Of a stretch of DNA of 64,000 nucleotides, positions 1-8,696 are shown one piece after another. Under the pieces are notes generated by a model. The model worked only from the letters and a program-made list of their open reading frames with translations, did no database searches and was not told the DNA's origin. This DNA comes from Roseivirga sp. UBA6052. Lineage in GTDB: Bacteria; Bacteroidota; Bacteroidia; Cytophagales; Cyclobacteriaceae. Every line of letters begins with the position of its first letter. Position 1 is the stretch's first letter. The position numbers and the translations under genes are program-made. Location of the stretch: assembly GCA_002427755.1 (NCBI GenBank), contig DIYO01000009.1, forward strand, positions 809,296 to 873,295. The letters are read 5' to 3'.

Positions 1-11
1 CTCGGGTTTTT

Positions 12-512
12 TTATGCAATATGAATTTTGTGCTTCATCAGGTCTTCGTAGAAATGATGGATTCTAAACATTTGTTCAGCACCAACTTTTTGTCCTCCTT
101 GAGCCACCAAATAAAGTATAACTGCTATTGCTGCCATAACTGGTATGACCCATAAAATTGGGGCGGGTTTTTCAAGCATTATTTGCGAAAGGCCAAATAC
201 ACCGGCAAAAAGAGATAGTACGCCAAGTGCTGCATATGACATAAAGAATATAGCCCATACACTTGGCTTTGGTCCATATAAGCCTCGTATTATGATCTTT
301 TCTTCATCCAGAGGTTCTTCAATGGAGAGTGTTAGCTGAGGCGACCAATAATGTCTTTGGTCTGTAGGGATTTTTATCACGCAATAATGATCAGAAACTA
401 GGCCAGAAAACTCATCTGTAGTTTCTAGTGCTTTTGCAATTACACTCTTGAATTCTTCTACAGATTGGGTAAGCTCTTCTTTAAAACGTGGCCTGATTCG
501 AAAACTAGACAT
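12..512 (-). CDS. Hypothetical protein with two membrane segments
   Basis: Family not recognised (166 aa). The first ~75 residues are soluble and mixed-charge. Two hydrophobic segments follow, about residues 85-110 (Ser/Ala/Gly-rich) and 118-138, then a basic and aromatic C-terminal tail. There is no signal peptide, so an inner-membrane protein with a cytoplasmic N-terminal domain is the natural reading. It lies 44 bases downstream of another small membrane protein on the same strand, with a hairpin between them, so cotranscription is uncertain. The function is unknown; that it is a real gene is supported by length, position and normal composition. Confidence 0.6.
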   Translation of the reverse strand: MSSFRIRPRFKEELTQSVEEFKSVIAKALETTDEFSGLVSDHYCVIKIPTDQRHYWSPQLTLSIEEPLDEEKIIIRGLYGPKPSVWAIFFMSYAALGVLSLFAGVFGLSQIMLEKPAPILWVIPVMAAIAVILYLVAQGGQKVGAEQMFRIHHFYEDLMKHKIHIA

Positions 513-521
513 GATTTCAAA

Positions 522-540
522 TTAGGCTTTTTGAGCCTAA
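522..540 (-). terminator. Short perfect hairpin between two small membrane genes
   Basis: Perfect 7-bp arms (522-528 and 534-540, AGCCTAA/TTAGGCT) around a 5-base loop. It sits just upstream of the 166-aa gene and just after the 159-aa gene. The T-run after the hairpin on the minus strand is short, so this may be a weak terminator or attenuator. Confidence 0.4.
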
Positions 541-556
541 GAAGAACTGATTTTTA

Positions 557-1036
557 TCAGATGTCACAACTAACGGCCAGTTGCCGCCCTTCGCTTTTAG
601 CTTTTCTATCTTTTTGTTGCCCTATGGCAATACCAATTGACATCCCAATAGGAAGTCCAATTCCTAAAAATGCAAGATTGTCGAGAGCCATTCCGAACAT
701 TAATCCAAATGGCATTCCAAAGACTGCCATACCGATAGCAAGCCATTGGTTTTGATAATACTTGTCTGTAACCAGATGATATTCCTTTTCTATAAATTGT
801 AGGAGAGAGCTATAGTAAGCAGTGATTTTAGCAGGCTTTACTTTTGGGTTTTCTAAATGCCCTTTCAAGGTTTTAAGGTGGCTATCGAAAGGTGTCGGAT
901 CAATTCTGCGTTGATCTAATTCTTCAAAAATGCTAGCGGTATAATTAAAGCGTTGCCTCAGTTTCTTTTCACCACGACTTTCTGCTTGATCAGCTTTTTC
1001 TCGAAGCTCTTCTACAACCAGTTCGAAATTTTCCAT
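557..1036 (-). CDS. Hypothetical protein with glycine-rich hydrophobic hairpin
   Basis: Protein of 159 aa, family not recognised. Residues 1-95 are highly charged and probably helical. Residues ~100-145 form two short hydrophobic stretches rich in Gly, Met and Ile with GxxxG spacing, like a glycine-zipper membrane hairpin. The end is polar with Lys/Arg. There is no signal peptide. A near-consensus -7 element (TATATTTA) lies 3 bases before the ATG. It probably pairs functionally with the following small membrane gene, but that is inferred only from adjacency. Confidence 0.55.
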   Translation of the reverse strand: MENFELVVEELREKADQAESRGEKKLRQRFNYTASIFEELDQRRIDPTPFDSHLKTLKGHLENPKVKPAKITAYYSSLLQFIEKEYHLVTDKYYQNQWLAIGMAVFGMPFGLMFGMALDNLAFLGIGLPIGMSIGIAIGQQKDRKAKSEGRQLAVSCDI

Positions 1037-1113
1037 GAATAAATATAATCAGGAGCTCAACGGGATGATTTGGTCTATTGTATAATGGTCAATGGCCAAG
1101 ATGATCGGTTATT

Positions 1114-1806
1114 TTACCAGTCGATCTTTTTCCCATCTCGAAAGAATCCTCCAGTAGGACCGTTGTTTTCCAATGTGGCTGCCCATACAATACCCTCAGC
1201 ACCTTCTTCTACTGATCTTGGGGCTTCACTGCCACCCATATCTGTTCTTACCCAACCTGGACAAACTGAGTTTACCAAAATACCACTTCCCCCTAAATCG
1301 GCAGCAAGCTTAATGGTCAACACATTCATTGCTGCTTTTGAGGCGCTATAGCCTGGAGTACCCCCGCCCATGCCATGAATGGCGCCAGCACCACTCGATA
1401 CATTTACGATTCTTCCGTATTGGTTTTCCTGCATCAGGGGTATGGCCGCTTGTGCCATGCGCCATGCGCCCATAAAGTTCGAGTCCATTGTTTTAGCCAC
1501 TTGATTTAAGTCAGCGTCAACCGCATTATGCCAAGTATCATAGTTCATTCCTGCATTATTCACCAATACATCCAGTCGATCGAATTTTGACTTAATCCAC
1601 GTCATGCATCGTTCTACACTTTCCGAATCAGAAACATCTAATTGATGGAAATAGGCCATGCTAGTATGCAGTTCGTTTAGAGCGTCTATCCCCTTATCAT
1701 CTGATCTTCCAGAAATGATGACGTGATATCCTTTTGTGAGAAGTTGTTTGGCTGTTTCTAATCCGATGCCTTTATAGGATCCAGTAACTAGGGCGACTTT
1801 GTTCAT
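1114..1806 (-). CDS. SDR family NAD(P)-dependent oxidoreductase
   Basis: Classical short-chain dehydrogenase/reductase of 230 aa. The Rossmann cofactor motif TGxxxGIG is at residues 8-14, NNAG at 83-86, the catalytic Ser in NVSS at 137-138, and YSASK gives Tyr153 and Lys157. The PG motif after strand 6 reads CPGWVRTDMGG. Length and motif order match the family. A near homologue type is the carbonyl reductase group, but the substrate cannot be read from sequence. It follows the NTF2-hydrolase gene on the same strand, but a strong terminator separates them, so it probably has its own promoter. Confidence 0.9.
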   Translation of the reverse strand: MNKVALVTGSYKGIGLETAKQLLTKGYHVIISGRSDDKGIDALNELHTSMAYFHQLDVSDSESVERCMTWIKSKFDRLDVLVNNAGMNYDTWHNAVDADLNQVAKTMDSNFMGAWRMAQAAIPLMQENQYGRIVNVSSGAGAIHGMGGGTPGYSASKAAMNVLTIKLAADLGGSGILVNSVCPGWVRTDMGGSEAPRSVEEGAEGIVWAATLENNGPTGGFFRDGKKIDW

Positions 1807-1812
1807 GTCCTT

Positions 1813-1844
1813 AAAATAGAAAAGGAATCTCTAATTGAGATTCC
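1813..1844 (-). terminator. Rho-independent terminator after the hydrolase gene
   Basis: Perfect 8-bp arms at 1824-1831 and 1837-1844 (GGAATCTC/GAGATTCC on the minus strand) with a 5-base loop. On the minus strand they are followed by a T-rich run (TTTTCTATTTT). It lies 25 bases after the stop of the hydrolase gene and ends just before the SDR start. Confidence 0.75.
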
Positions 1845-1868
1845 TTCATTGAGACTATTTGATTCGTT

Positions 1869-3308
1869 TTAAAGTGTTCTTCTAAAATGTTTTACCAGTT
1901 TCTCTATAGATGCGTCTACTTGCTCAGGTTGATAATAGAAATCTAACTGACCTCCCTCTATCCAAACTAGCTCCTTTTCGCCTTGTAATCGATCAAAGAA
2001 TTCTTGGCCTGCTTGAGGAGTAGCCGCTCCTTTTGAAGTAATGATCAATGTTGGGGTTTTGATTTGAGCTGCAGAAGCCATAGGTCTGTAGGTCAACCAT
2101 TGCTCCCAATTCATTATGGCAAATTTGTCGGCCGACCAATTTTCTACTTTGCCTATTGCAGGGTCTAAATAATAACCGAAAGGCCCATACATGGCTGCAG
2201 TTGGGTCAGTGTCTGAAATTGTCAATTGATAGCTCATTTCACCTGTTGCCTTGTAGCTAGCTTCAGCTTCTCTACTTCTCTCGATTCGTTCATTAATTCC
2301 TTCAGCTCCTCCATAGAAAGCATTCACCACTTCATCTGTATTGAACCAAGGTACAACTGCGGCAAACGACTTGAATCTACCGTCTTGAGCAATGGCATCA
2401 GCCATATAACCTCCACTTGCACAAACTCCCATTCCACCGGTACGCTCCTTAATGACCATAGGTAATTCAGATATATATGAGATAGCATTCTGAAAGTCTT
2501 TAGCTTTCAAAGCAGGATCTTCATAGAACCTCATGTCACCTTCACTCTCACCATAATTGCTATGATCGAAGGCTAAGGTTACAAAGCCATTCTGAGCTAG
2601 TTTTTCGGCATATAGGCCTGCCATCTGCTCTTTCACCGTGGTCCAAGAGCCTCCAATTACAAGTGCGGGATAAGATTTACCAATATCATAATCTGCTGGT
2701 AGATATAGATCTCCTACTAACTTATTGCCTTCACTTTGAAAGCTGATTCTGTTTTTTCCTGGGTTGAAATTCTTTTCCATATCATTTGATTGTTTTCCGT
2801 TTTCGATTTTTTCTTTTGCTAGACGAGGCAGGTCATAGTCTCCATCTAAAAACTCAAGGTTGAAAGTCATTGCGCTTACTTTCCATTGGGCATTTTCCTT
2901 GATCAACTGATGTTCATAATTACCCACAACTGTCCAGCTCTTATTATCTAGGTAGTGGTTAGCAGTCCCATCATGCTTTACCGTTATTTCTGGTCCTCTT
3001 TGCTCGAATTCAAAGTGATGGACCATATGTCTGGTCTTGTCAAAACCGGGTAACACCGCTGCCCAAGATTTTGTGATTTCTTGAGGGCTTAGCATGTTTG
3101 GCTCACCACCTGTCATCGAGGTATAGTCTAGCATCACATTGGTGGCAAAAGATGCTTCTACCAATGGCCAATTCTTTTGGTCAGTTCCAGAGAAGATATT
3201 GGAGACTATTTGAATGATTTGTTCTCGTGTTTTCATGTCTTGAGCTATTGTTCCCAGACTACTCATTAAGAAAAGCAGGCTTAGGATTGATTTTATTAAT
3301 GTTTTCAT
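1869..3308 (-). CDS. Secreted NTF2/SnoaL-like domain fused to alpha/beta hydrolase
   Basis: The chosen ATG at 3308 gives a typical signal peptide (MKTLIKS..., ending ...GTIAQ); an in-frame extension of 8 residues upstream adds a non-signal segment and was rejected. After the signal, residues ~25-155 resemble a SnoaL/NTF2-like nuclear-transport-factor fold. Residues ~185-479 form an alpha/beta hydrolase of the dienelactone-hydrolase/DUF1100-like type. The nucleophile elbow reads GVCASGG, so Cys296 or Ser298 is the candidate nucleophile. The HSNYGESEG segment matches the loop after strand 4 in this group. The protein should be periplasmic or surface-exposed. Substrate unknown. The AraC-type gene immediately upstream may regulate it. 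Confidence 0.85.
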   Translation of the reverse strand: MKTLIKSILSLLFLMSSLGTIAQDMKTREQIIQIVSNIFSGTDQKNWPLVEASFATNVMLDYTSMTGGEPNMLSPQEITKSWAAVLPGFDKTRHMVHHFEFEQRGPEITVKHDGTANHYLDNKSWTVVGNYEHQLIKENAQWKVSAMTFNLEFLDGDYDLPRLAKEKIENGKQSNDMEKNFNPGKNRISFQSEGNKLVGDLYLPADYDIGKSYPALVIGGSWTTVKEQMAGLYAEKLAQNGFVTLAFDHSNYGESEGDMRFYEDPALKAKDFQNAISYISELPMVIKERTGGMGVCASGGYMADAIAQDGRFKSFAAVVPWFNTDEVVNAFYGGAEGINERIERSREAEASYKATGEMSYQLTISDTDPTAAMYGPFGYYLDPAIGKVENWSADKFAIMNWEQWLTYRPMASAAQIKTPTLIITSKGAATPQAGQEFFDRLQGEKELVWIEGGQLDFYYQPEQVDASIEKLVKHFRRTL

Positions 3309-3409
3309 GATTCGTTCTTTATAGTGATTCAAAGAACGAGACTCAGACCATGAAGGAATTGCACGGATTTCGGCTGCTATTGCACAGAATTCCGAATGCT
3401 TAAAAAAAT

Positions 3410-4321
3410 TTAAGAATTGAGTTTACGATAGTCAGCAGGAGAACTGTTTGTCCATTTTTTGAACAGCCTGTTGAAATATGAAGGGCTCGAGAAACCGAGG
3501 TAGTAGCCAACCTCTTTTATGGCCATGTCAGTAGTTACAAGTAGCTTTTGTGCTTCAACCACAAGCATCTGATTTATATGATCTATTGGGCTCTGACCAG
3601 TTGCTTTTTTGACAGCTTCTGAAAGGTGCTTAGAGCTTATAGCCAATTCCTCGGCAAAATCTGAAACACTTTTATGTTCAGTGATCAAGCCAGCGCCTAC
3701 TGCCTGACCATATACTCTAAGTAGCTTATTGAACTGATCCCCTATCCCCATCCTAGCTTTTGCGTTTGTTTCGTCTTTAAGTTCTCGGTCATAAAAACGC
3801 AGGCTAAAACTGAGAATAGTAGACAGGTAAGACTTAATAATCGATTGACTGTAGACAGTTGGTCTTACATATTCAGCATTGATCTTTTCGAAAATATCAA
3901 GAATGAGACTGGCCTCCTCTTTTTCTAGCCTGAATGAAGGAGTGAAGTTTTGGAAAAAGGGAAAATCTGCTAATTGATTGAATCTATCGAGAGCTTGCGT
4001 GTAAAAGGATTCTGCAATAGAAACATAATAGCCCTTCCAGTTTTTTGGAACATGCCATTGGTTGATTTGTCCTGGTTGGATAAAGAATAAAGAGAATTGA
4101 TCTAGATCGAATGATTGTCCACCAGAAGAAACTTTTCCACTGCCAGATTCTAGTAATGAGATTTGATAGAAATTATGCCTAAAGGCTGGCATTTCCAATC
4201 TTACTGATTTCATGTTTTCTTGGAAATCTCTCACATCAAAGTCTTCAAATCGAGGCAACGGAATATTGATTGCCTGATTGTATTGATGAATGCTTTGATA
4301 AATTGGGATTCTTGAAAGCAT
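3410..4321 (-). CDS. AraC family transcriptional regulator
   Basis: Protein of 303 aa. The N-terminal ~170 residues are a cupin-like ligand-sensing domain (HNFYQISLLESGSG, then FSLFFIQPGQ typical of AraC_binding_2). The C-terminal ~100 residues contain two helix-turn-helix motifs: one around FAEELAISSKHLSEAVKKATGQSP and one ending in VGYYLGFSSPSYFNRLFKKWTNSSPADYR, the hallmark of the family. It is placed between the secreted hydrolase and pirin genes, all on the minus strand, so these are plausible targets. The effector is unknown. Confidence 0.93.
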   Translation of the reverse strand: MLSRIPIYQSIHQYNQAINIPLPRFEDFDVRDFQENMKSVRLEMPAFRHNFYQISLLESGSGKVSSGGQSFDLDQFSLFFIQPGQINQWHVPKNWKGYYVSIAESFYTQALDRFNQLADFPFFQNFTPSFRLEKEEASLILDIFEKINAEYVRPTVYSQSIIKSYLSTILSFSLRFYDRELKDETNAKARMGIGDQFNKLLRVYGQAVGAGLITEHKSVSDFAEELAISSKHLSEAVKKATGQSPIDHINQMLVVEAQKLLVTTDMAIKEVGYYLGFSSPSYFNRLFKKWTNSSPADYRKLNS

Positions 4322-4331
4322 GTTTCATGAT

Positions 4332-4378
4332 CATCACGCTGAACTGGCCTAAGCTCATGAGTTCATTACAGGATGATG
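4332..4378. repeat. Possible diverged REP-like palindrome
   Basis: An imperfect inverted repeat: CATCACGCTGAACT on the left, and a right half whose complement begins CATCATCCTG and ends in GAACT. The left half resembles CGTCACCCTGAACT of the better repeat at 6871-6961. It fills the gap between the AraC and pirin genes. The match is partial, so membership of the same family is tentative. Confidence 0.35.
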
Positions 4379-4386
4379 CGTTTTTA

Positions 4387-5256
4387 TTAAGGTAAAGGAA
4401 TATAGCTATTATCGTCACTCATCAACTCAAATTTCTTATCAGCCCAGTCCTGCTTAGCTTGTTCAATTAGCTCCTTTTCGGTACTTACAAAATTCCAGAA
4501 TATATGTCGTTCTTCTTCAAAAGGAATTCCCCCGAATAAGAAGAGATGTGTCCCTGCTTCTAATGTCATTTTACAGATGTCTTCCTCCTTAGAAACTAAC
4601 ATATTTCCTTCTCCAACACGCTCATCGCAAGCATGAATAGCTCCGTTCACAATCACTACCCCAATTTCTCCTTTAACCTGTCCCTTTACATCTAATAAAG
4701 TTTCGTTTTCGGCCTTTACTTCTATCATAAAAAGTTCTGAGTAAACAGGCACTGGCGATTTGTGACCAAAACCTTCTCCGGCAACCAATGTGAAGTCTAA
4801 TCCATCTGCAGACCATTTTGGTAAATCAGCAGCAGGCGTATAGGAAAATTCAGGTGCCATTCTTTGCAAGGCTTTAGGCAGTGCCACCCAGATCTGATAC
4901 CCGTGGGCTGTGAATGTTCGACCATCTCTTAGGTGCTCGGGAGTTCTTTCGGTATGCACAATTCCCTTTCCGGAAGTCATAAAGCCAACGGCACCGGGTG
5001 CTACTAATTGGCGAGTGCCTAGGGTGTCTCTATGCTCAATTTCTCCTTCAAGTAGATAAGTCAGAGTGGATAGGCCGATATGTGGGTGCTGCCCTATATC
5101 CATGTACTTGCCAGGGCCGATTTCTGAAGGCCCCATGTGGTCAATAAATATAAATGGGCCTACCATGCGCTTTTTACGAAATGGAATTAATCGGCCAACG
5201 AGAAAGTCACCAATATCTCGGCTTCTTTCTTCAATAATCAAGTCGGTGTTAGACAT
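4387..5256 (-). CDS. Pirin family protein
   Basis: Bicupin of 289 aa. The N-terminal half carries the pirin signature (GPFIFIDHMGP, then HPHIGLSTLTYLLEGEIEHRDTLG). The expected metal ligands are His57, His59, His101 and Glu103. The C-terminal pirin domain (EERHIFWNFVST near the end) is complete. Family members are iron-binding proteins, some with quercetinase activity and some acting as redox-sensing cofactors; which applies here cannot be told. It is divergent from an Old Yellow Enzyme gene with a ~118-base shared intergenic region, a common pairing with electrophile or quinone handling (inference). Confidence 0.93.
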   Translation of the reverse strand: MSNTDLIIEERSRDIGDFLVGRLIPFRKKRMVGPFIFIDHMGPSEIGPGKYMDIGQHPHIGLSTLTYLLEGEIEHRDTLGTRQLVAPGAVGFMTSGKGIVHTERTPEHLRDGRTFTAHGYQIWVALPKALQRMAPEFSYTPAADLPKWSADGLDFTLVAGEGFGHKSPVPVYSELFMIEVKAENETLLDVKGQVKGEIGVVIVNGAIHACDERVGEGNMLVSKEEDICKMTLEAGTHLFLFGGIPFEEERHIFWNFVSTEKELIEQAKQDWADKKFELMSDDNSYIPLP

Positions 5257-5374
5257 AAATTTATAACAGCTAAAGAGTGCTAATAAGTTTAGGCTTAAAG
5301 ATTAAATAATTTTAGAACTGAACTAATTGCTGTAGAACTAATGTTTGCTTATTCACAAACTTAATCCATCAACT

Positions 5375-6463
5375 ATGAGCAATACATTATTTGAGGCTTT
5401 TAATTCAAAACACCTCAACCTTAAAAATAGAGTCGTAATGGCTCCAATGACCAGATCTAGAGCCATAGGTAACTTGGCGAATGACATCATTGCTGAATAC
5501 TATGAGCAAAGAGCAGAAGCAGGACTGATTATTACGGAAGGTATCTCTCCTTCTCCAAATGGCTTAGGCTATCCAAGAATTCCTGCAGTTTATAATCAAG
5601 AACAATCAGACAGTTGGAAACAAGTTACTTCTAAAATACAAGCGCAAGGATCAAAGATCTTTATGCAGATTATGCATACAGGAAGGATTTCCCATCCTGG
5701 AAACTTTCCAGAAGGCGCTAAGCATTTAGCACCATCTGCCTTGGCACCGGGAGAGCCCTTTGACAAAATGTATGTAGATGGCGAAGGTATGTTAACCATT
5801 CCTCAGCCTGAAGCCATGACTACTGAGCAAATTAAGGAGGCAGTTGCTGAGTATGCAGAATCAGCTAGGCTAGCTGTTGCAGCTGGTTTTGATGGGGTAG
5901 AATTACACGGAGCAAATGGTTATTTGATTAATCAATTCTTAAACCCTAAAACCAATGAAAGAACAGATGAATACGGAGGTTCTATTGAGAATAGACTACG
6001 TTTCTTAAATGAGGTAGTAACGGCTACAATTGCTGCTATTGGTAAAGAAAAAGTGGGCTTAAGAGTTTCGCCATACGGTGTCTTCAATGGCATGGGAGAA
6101 TTCGAAGGTATTGATGAGCAGTATGCTCAGTTAGCCAAAGACATGGCTGAATTTGACATCGCTTACATACACATTGCGGATATGTCTGCTATGACTCAGG
6201 TTCCTGTTCCATTTGAAATTAAAGCGTCTATTAAGGAGCATTTTGGTGGGGCGATCATTCTGAATGGAGCCTACTCTAAAGATAGAGCGACCGAAGAAAT
6301 TGATGCCAACCAAACGGACCTTGTAGCTTTTGGTGTACCATTCATTGCTAACCCTGATTTGGTTACTAGAATGCAAGAAGGTATTGAGTTAGCACAACCA
6401 AACTTCGACTTATTCTATACACCAGGTGCTGAAGGATATTCAGATTACCCGAAAGCAAAATAA
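5375..6463 (+). CDS. Old Yellow Enzyme family alkene reductase (NemA-like)
   Basis: FMN-dependent NAD(P)H:flavin oxidoreductase of 362 aa from the ATG at 5375; a TTG ten codons upstream was rejected because the conserved N-terminus (LFEAFNSKHLNLKNRVVMAPMTRSRA) starts at this ATG. HGANGYL gives the substrate-anion-binding His178 and Asn181 and the proton donor Tyr183. It is followed by FLNPKTNERTDEYGGSIENR, the family signature. It reduces the C=C bond of alpha,beta-unsaturated carbonyls, and some relatives reduce nitro compounds. It is divergent from pirin, so both may answer to the same stress signal. Confidence 0.95.
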   Translation: MSNTLFEAFNSKHLNLKNRVVMAPMTRSRAIGNLANDIIAEYYEQRAEAGLIITEGISPSPNGLGYPRIPAVYNQEQSDSWKQVTSKIQAQGSKIFMQIMHTGRISHPGNFPEGAKHLAPSALAPGEPFDKMYVDGEGMLTIPQPEAMTTEQIKEAVAEYAESARLAVAAGFDGVELHGANGYLINQFLNPKTNERTDEYGGSIENRLRFLNEVVTATIAAIGKEKVGLRVSPYGVFNGMGEFEGIDEQYAQLAKDMAEFDIAYIHIADMSAMTQVPVPFEIKASIKEHFGGAIILNGAYSKDRATEEIDANQTDLVAFGVPFIANPDLVTRMQEGIELAQPNFDLFYTPGAEGYSDYPKAK

Positions 6464-6464
6464 A

Positions 6465-6857
6465 TCAAAGCTTATCTAATTCTGAGGCTTCGAATAACAG
6501 GAGCCTCAGTTTTTTAAAGTCTATTTCTTGAAGACTAGTAAAGGTTTTACTCTTGATTACTTTTTTGGTGCCAGCTTCAAGGTATCCGTCATCATGTAAT
6601 TGGAAGCCTTTATAAAAACCAATACTAACTCTTCCAGGAGAGCTGTTTCCCCAAGGCACTGAACCCGGCCATATATAACAGATGGTTTTTCTCACCCTAA
6701 AAAAGGGCACATTATAAGAGAGCTTTTCCTTAACCTCGGGTATGCACTCATAGACTAGTTGTCTCAGTGCTTGTACCATTTTTAGCTCATCTTCTGGTAA
6801 AAAGGCAAAGAGATCATCTAGGTCTTGAAAGTCTATAGGTTGGAATTTGTTGGGCAT
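6465..6857 (-). CDS. DUF1801 domain-containing protein (YdhG-like)
   Basis: Small soluble protein of 130 aa. The pattern matches DUF1801: an early LP.E....V..LR.LV.E..PEVKEKLSYNVPFF segment, then ICYIWP, a GFYKGFQL motif and a C-terminal helical tail. Some relatives are annotated as iron-chaperone or frataxin-like, but no catalytic residues are evident. The gene converges on the Old Yellow Enzyme gene with a single base between the stop codons. Confidence 0.8.
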   Translation of the reverse strand: MPNKFQPIDFQDLDDLFAFLPEDELKMVQALRQLVYECIPEVKEKLSYNVPFFRVRKTICYIWPGSVPWGNSSPGRVSIGFYKGFQLHDDGYLEAGTKKVIKSKTFTSLQEIDFKKLRLLLFEASELDKL

Positions 6858-6870
6858 CTTCTTTAGGTGT

Positions 6871-6961
6871 CGTCACCCTGAACTCGTTTCAGGGTTTATT
6901 TCATAGGTTGGTCTGATCCATTATTATGATCCTGATCCCGAGTCCTCGGGACAGGATGACG
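6871..6961. repeat. REP-like composite palindromic element
   Basis: Two hairpins flanked by an inverted decamer. The ends read CGTCACCCTG (6871-6880) and CAGGATGACG (6952-6961), complementary in 9 of 10 positions. The left hairpin has arms ACCCTGAA/TTCAGGGT (6875-6882 and 6888-6895). The right hairpin has the core TCCCGAG/CTCGGGA inside ATCCTG/CAGGAT. The whole element fills the gap between two genes on the minus strand. Its core CCCGA..CTCGGGAC recurs at 8699-8716, so this is an interspersed family rather than an ordinary terminator. Confidence 0.75.
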
Positions 6962-6967
6962 TGCTAT

Positions 6968-7540
6968 TCAGATATTCGCATCATAAGCTCTCTGGAACCA
7001 ACCTGAAAGGTCTTTAGTCACTTGACCGGGATCCGTAAGTTTCACACGATGACTTACCATGGCATTCCAGCTACCCGCAGGTTCTACAATACCATCGGGA
7101 TCAACTCCTTTGAGATTAAGCCCTACGTCTACTCTTGTTTTAGTACTAGGTTGTAAAATAGCGAACTGCTTTTTAGGGGTTCTAAGCGATATGTAGGTTG
7201 CCTTATAGGAGAACTCTACCTCTCCATTAATTGCTTCAAAAAGACTTTTTGTCCTAGAGAAGATTTCTGAAAGGCCCTCTTTACCTTTTAGCAATTTGGC
7301 ATCTGCATCATCACCAGGTTCTTTCTTTGGAGATAGCAATTCGGGTTTGAGAAAAAGCTGCGATATGGTATTGGCAAAACCATGCGTTACACCATGTTCT
7401 CCCTTCAAGAGTTTCATGATTTCGCCATGCTTTTTCAAGTCTGTAGTAGATAATATTGAATGCCAGTCTTCTAAAGATTTACCTGTTTTTTCAGGCATAT
7501 TAGAGATCATGGTTTGGAGCTGTTCTTCTGGAGTGGCCAT
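6968..7540 (-). CDS. DUF4287 plus DUF5655 domain protein
   Basis: Protein of 190 aa. Residues 1-65 match DUF4287 (ends in GEHGVTHGFANTISQ). Residues ~80-188 match DUF5655, an uncharacterised domain often found alone or in restriction-like contexts (VEFSYKATYISLRTPKKQFAILQPSTKTRVDVGLNL region). There is no signal peptide or membrane segment. The biochemical function of both domains is unknown. It is divergent from the DegT aminotransferase gene with 51 bases between. Confidence 0.85.
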   Translation of the reverse strand: MATPEEQLQTMISNMPEKTGKSLEDWHSILSTTDLKKHGEIMKLLKGEHGVTHGFANTISQLFLKPELLSPKKEPGDDADAKLLKGKEGLSEIFSRTKSLFEAINGEVEFSYKATYISLRTPKKQFAILQPSTKTRVDVGLNLKGVDPDGIVEPAGSWNAMVSHRVKLTDPGQVTKDLSGWFQRAYDANI

Positions 7541-7591
7541 AGTTGAAAAAGTAAATTTTAATGAATTTAAGAATTCCTCTATATTGTTCGA

Positions 7592-8689
7592 ATGGACGTT
7601 CCATTTTTAGACCTCACCCGAACGCATCAGTCCATGCAGGATGAACTCGAGCGAATTTTTAAACGGGTATTGAATCAATCTTATTTTGTTTATGGAAGAG
7701 ATGTTACTCGATTTGAGGAGCTCTTCAGCCTTGAGCATCAAGTAGAACACTGTGTTGCTGTTGGAAATTGCACGGATGCTCTAGAGCTTACCCTAAAGGC
7801 TTTTGGCATCCGTAAGGGAGACGAAGTCATTGTGCCCGCATTGACTTGGATTTCAGATGCAGAAGTGGTTTCCAATTTAGGCGCCAAACCGGTTTTTGTT
7901 GATGTTACAGATCAGGGATTGATTGACTTGGCACAAATTGAGACCAAGATTACCAAAGCCACAAAGGCTATTATTCCTGTTCATCTCTATGGACAAATGG
8001 CTGACATGGTGAATATAATGGAGCTAGCTAGTGAACATCGCTTGAAAGTGATTGAAGACTGTGCCCAAGCTGTCTATGCTAAACAACATGGCCAGCGAGC
8101 AGGTACTTATGGCCACGCGGCTGTATTCAGTTTTTATCCAACCAAAAACTTAGGCGCTTTAGGAGATGCAGGTTGTGTTTTAACGAATGATGAAGCACTG
8201 GCAAAGACTGTTAGGAAGTTGGCTAATCATGGTGCTCCTGATAAGCATAGCCATGAATTCCCTGGTTCTAATTCTAGAATGGACACCTTACAAGCTGCAA
8301 TACTCAATTCTAAATTGCCATGGCTTTCTAAATGGAATGAAGAGCGCAAACAGATTGCTGCTTATTACAATGAGGAGTTGAATCATTTGCCCATAAAGCT
8401 TCCAGCAATTGTACCTGGAAATACGCATGTTTTTCATCTTTACCAGATACAAACGGATAGGAGAGGAGGGTTAAAAACACATTTGAAAGAGCAAGGCATT
8501 CAAACACAAATTCACTATCCGGCAGCTCTTCCCTTTACTAAGGCCTACGAATTTTTGAATCATGAATTCAATGAATTCCCGAATGCTTATCGCATACAGC
8601 AGCAAACCCTTTCACTCCCAATGTTTCCGGGAATAAAAGGGCCTGAGCTCATGCATGTTGTGGATGTATTATGTGGGTATTTTAAGTAA
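7592..8689 (+). CDS. DegT/DnrJ/EryC1/StrS family aminotransferase
   Basis: PLP-dependent sugar aminotransferase family, 365 aa, full length. FLDLTR near the start and PTKNLGALGDAG with the Schiff-base Lys185 are diagnostic, and EDCAQA supplies Asp156, which contacts the PLP ring nitrogen. The usual C-terminal substrate helix (HVFHLYQIQTD, then QIHYPAALPFTKAYEFL) is present. Relatives transaminate keto-sugar nucleotides for surface polysaccharides. Here the gene stands alone, with no sugar-nucleotide or glycosyltransferase genes beside it, so the pathway is unknown. It is separated from the convergent barrel gene by a REP-like hairpin. Confidence 0.92.
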   Translation: MDVPFLDLTRTHQSMQDELERIFKRVLNQSYFVYGRDVTRFEELFSLEHQVEHCVAVGNCTDALELTLKAFGIRKGDEVIVPALTWISDAEVVSNLGAKPVFVDVTDQGLIDLAQIETKITKATKAIIPVHLYGQMADMVNIMELASEHRLKVIEDCAQAVYAKQHGQRAGTYGHAAVFSFYPTKNLGALGDAGCVLTNDEALAKTVRKLANHGAPDKHSHEFPGSNSRMDTLQAAILNSKLPWLSKWNEERKQIAAYYNEELNHLPIKLPAIVPGNTHVFHLYQIQTDRRGGLKTHLKEQGIQTQIHYPAALPFTKAYEFLNHEFNEFPNAYRIQQQTLSLPMFPGIKGPELMHVVDVLCGYFK

Positions 8690-8696
8690 CCCCCTC

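Noticed and set aside
1..13. CTCGGG followed by seven T at the window start
   Set aside because: Looks like the 3' half of a terminator for a plus-strand gene outside the window, but the 5' arm is missing, so it is not listed as a feature.
5345..5374. TTG start ten codons before the Old Yellow Enzyme ATG
   Set aside because: The conserved N-terminus starts at the ATG and the added residues do not resemble the family.
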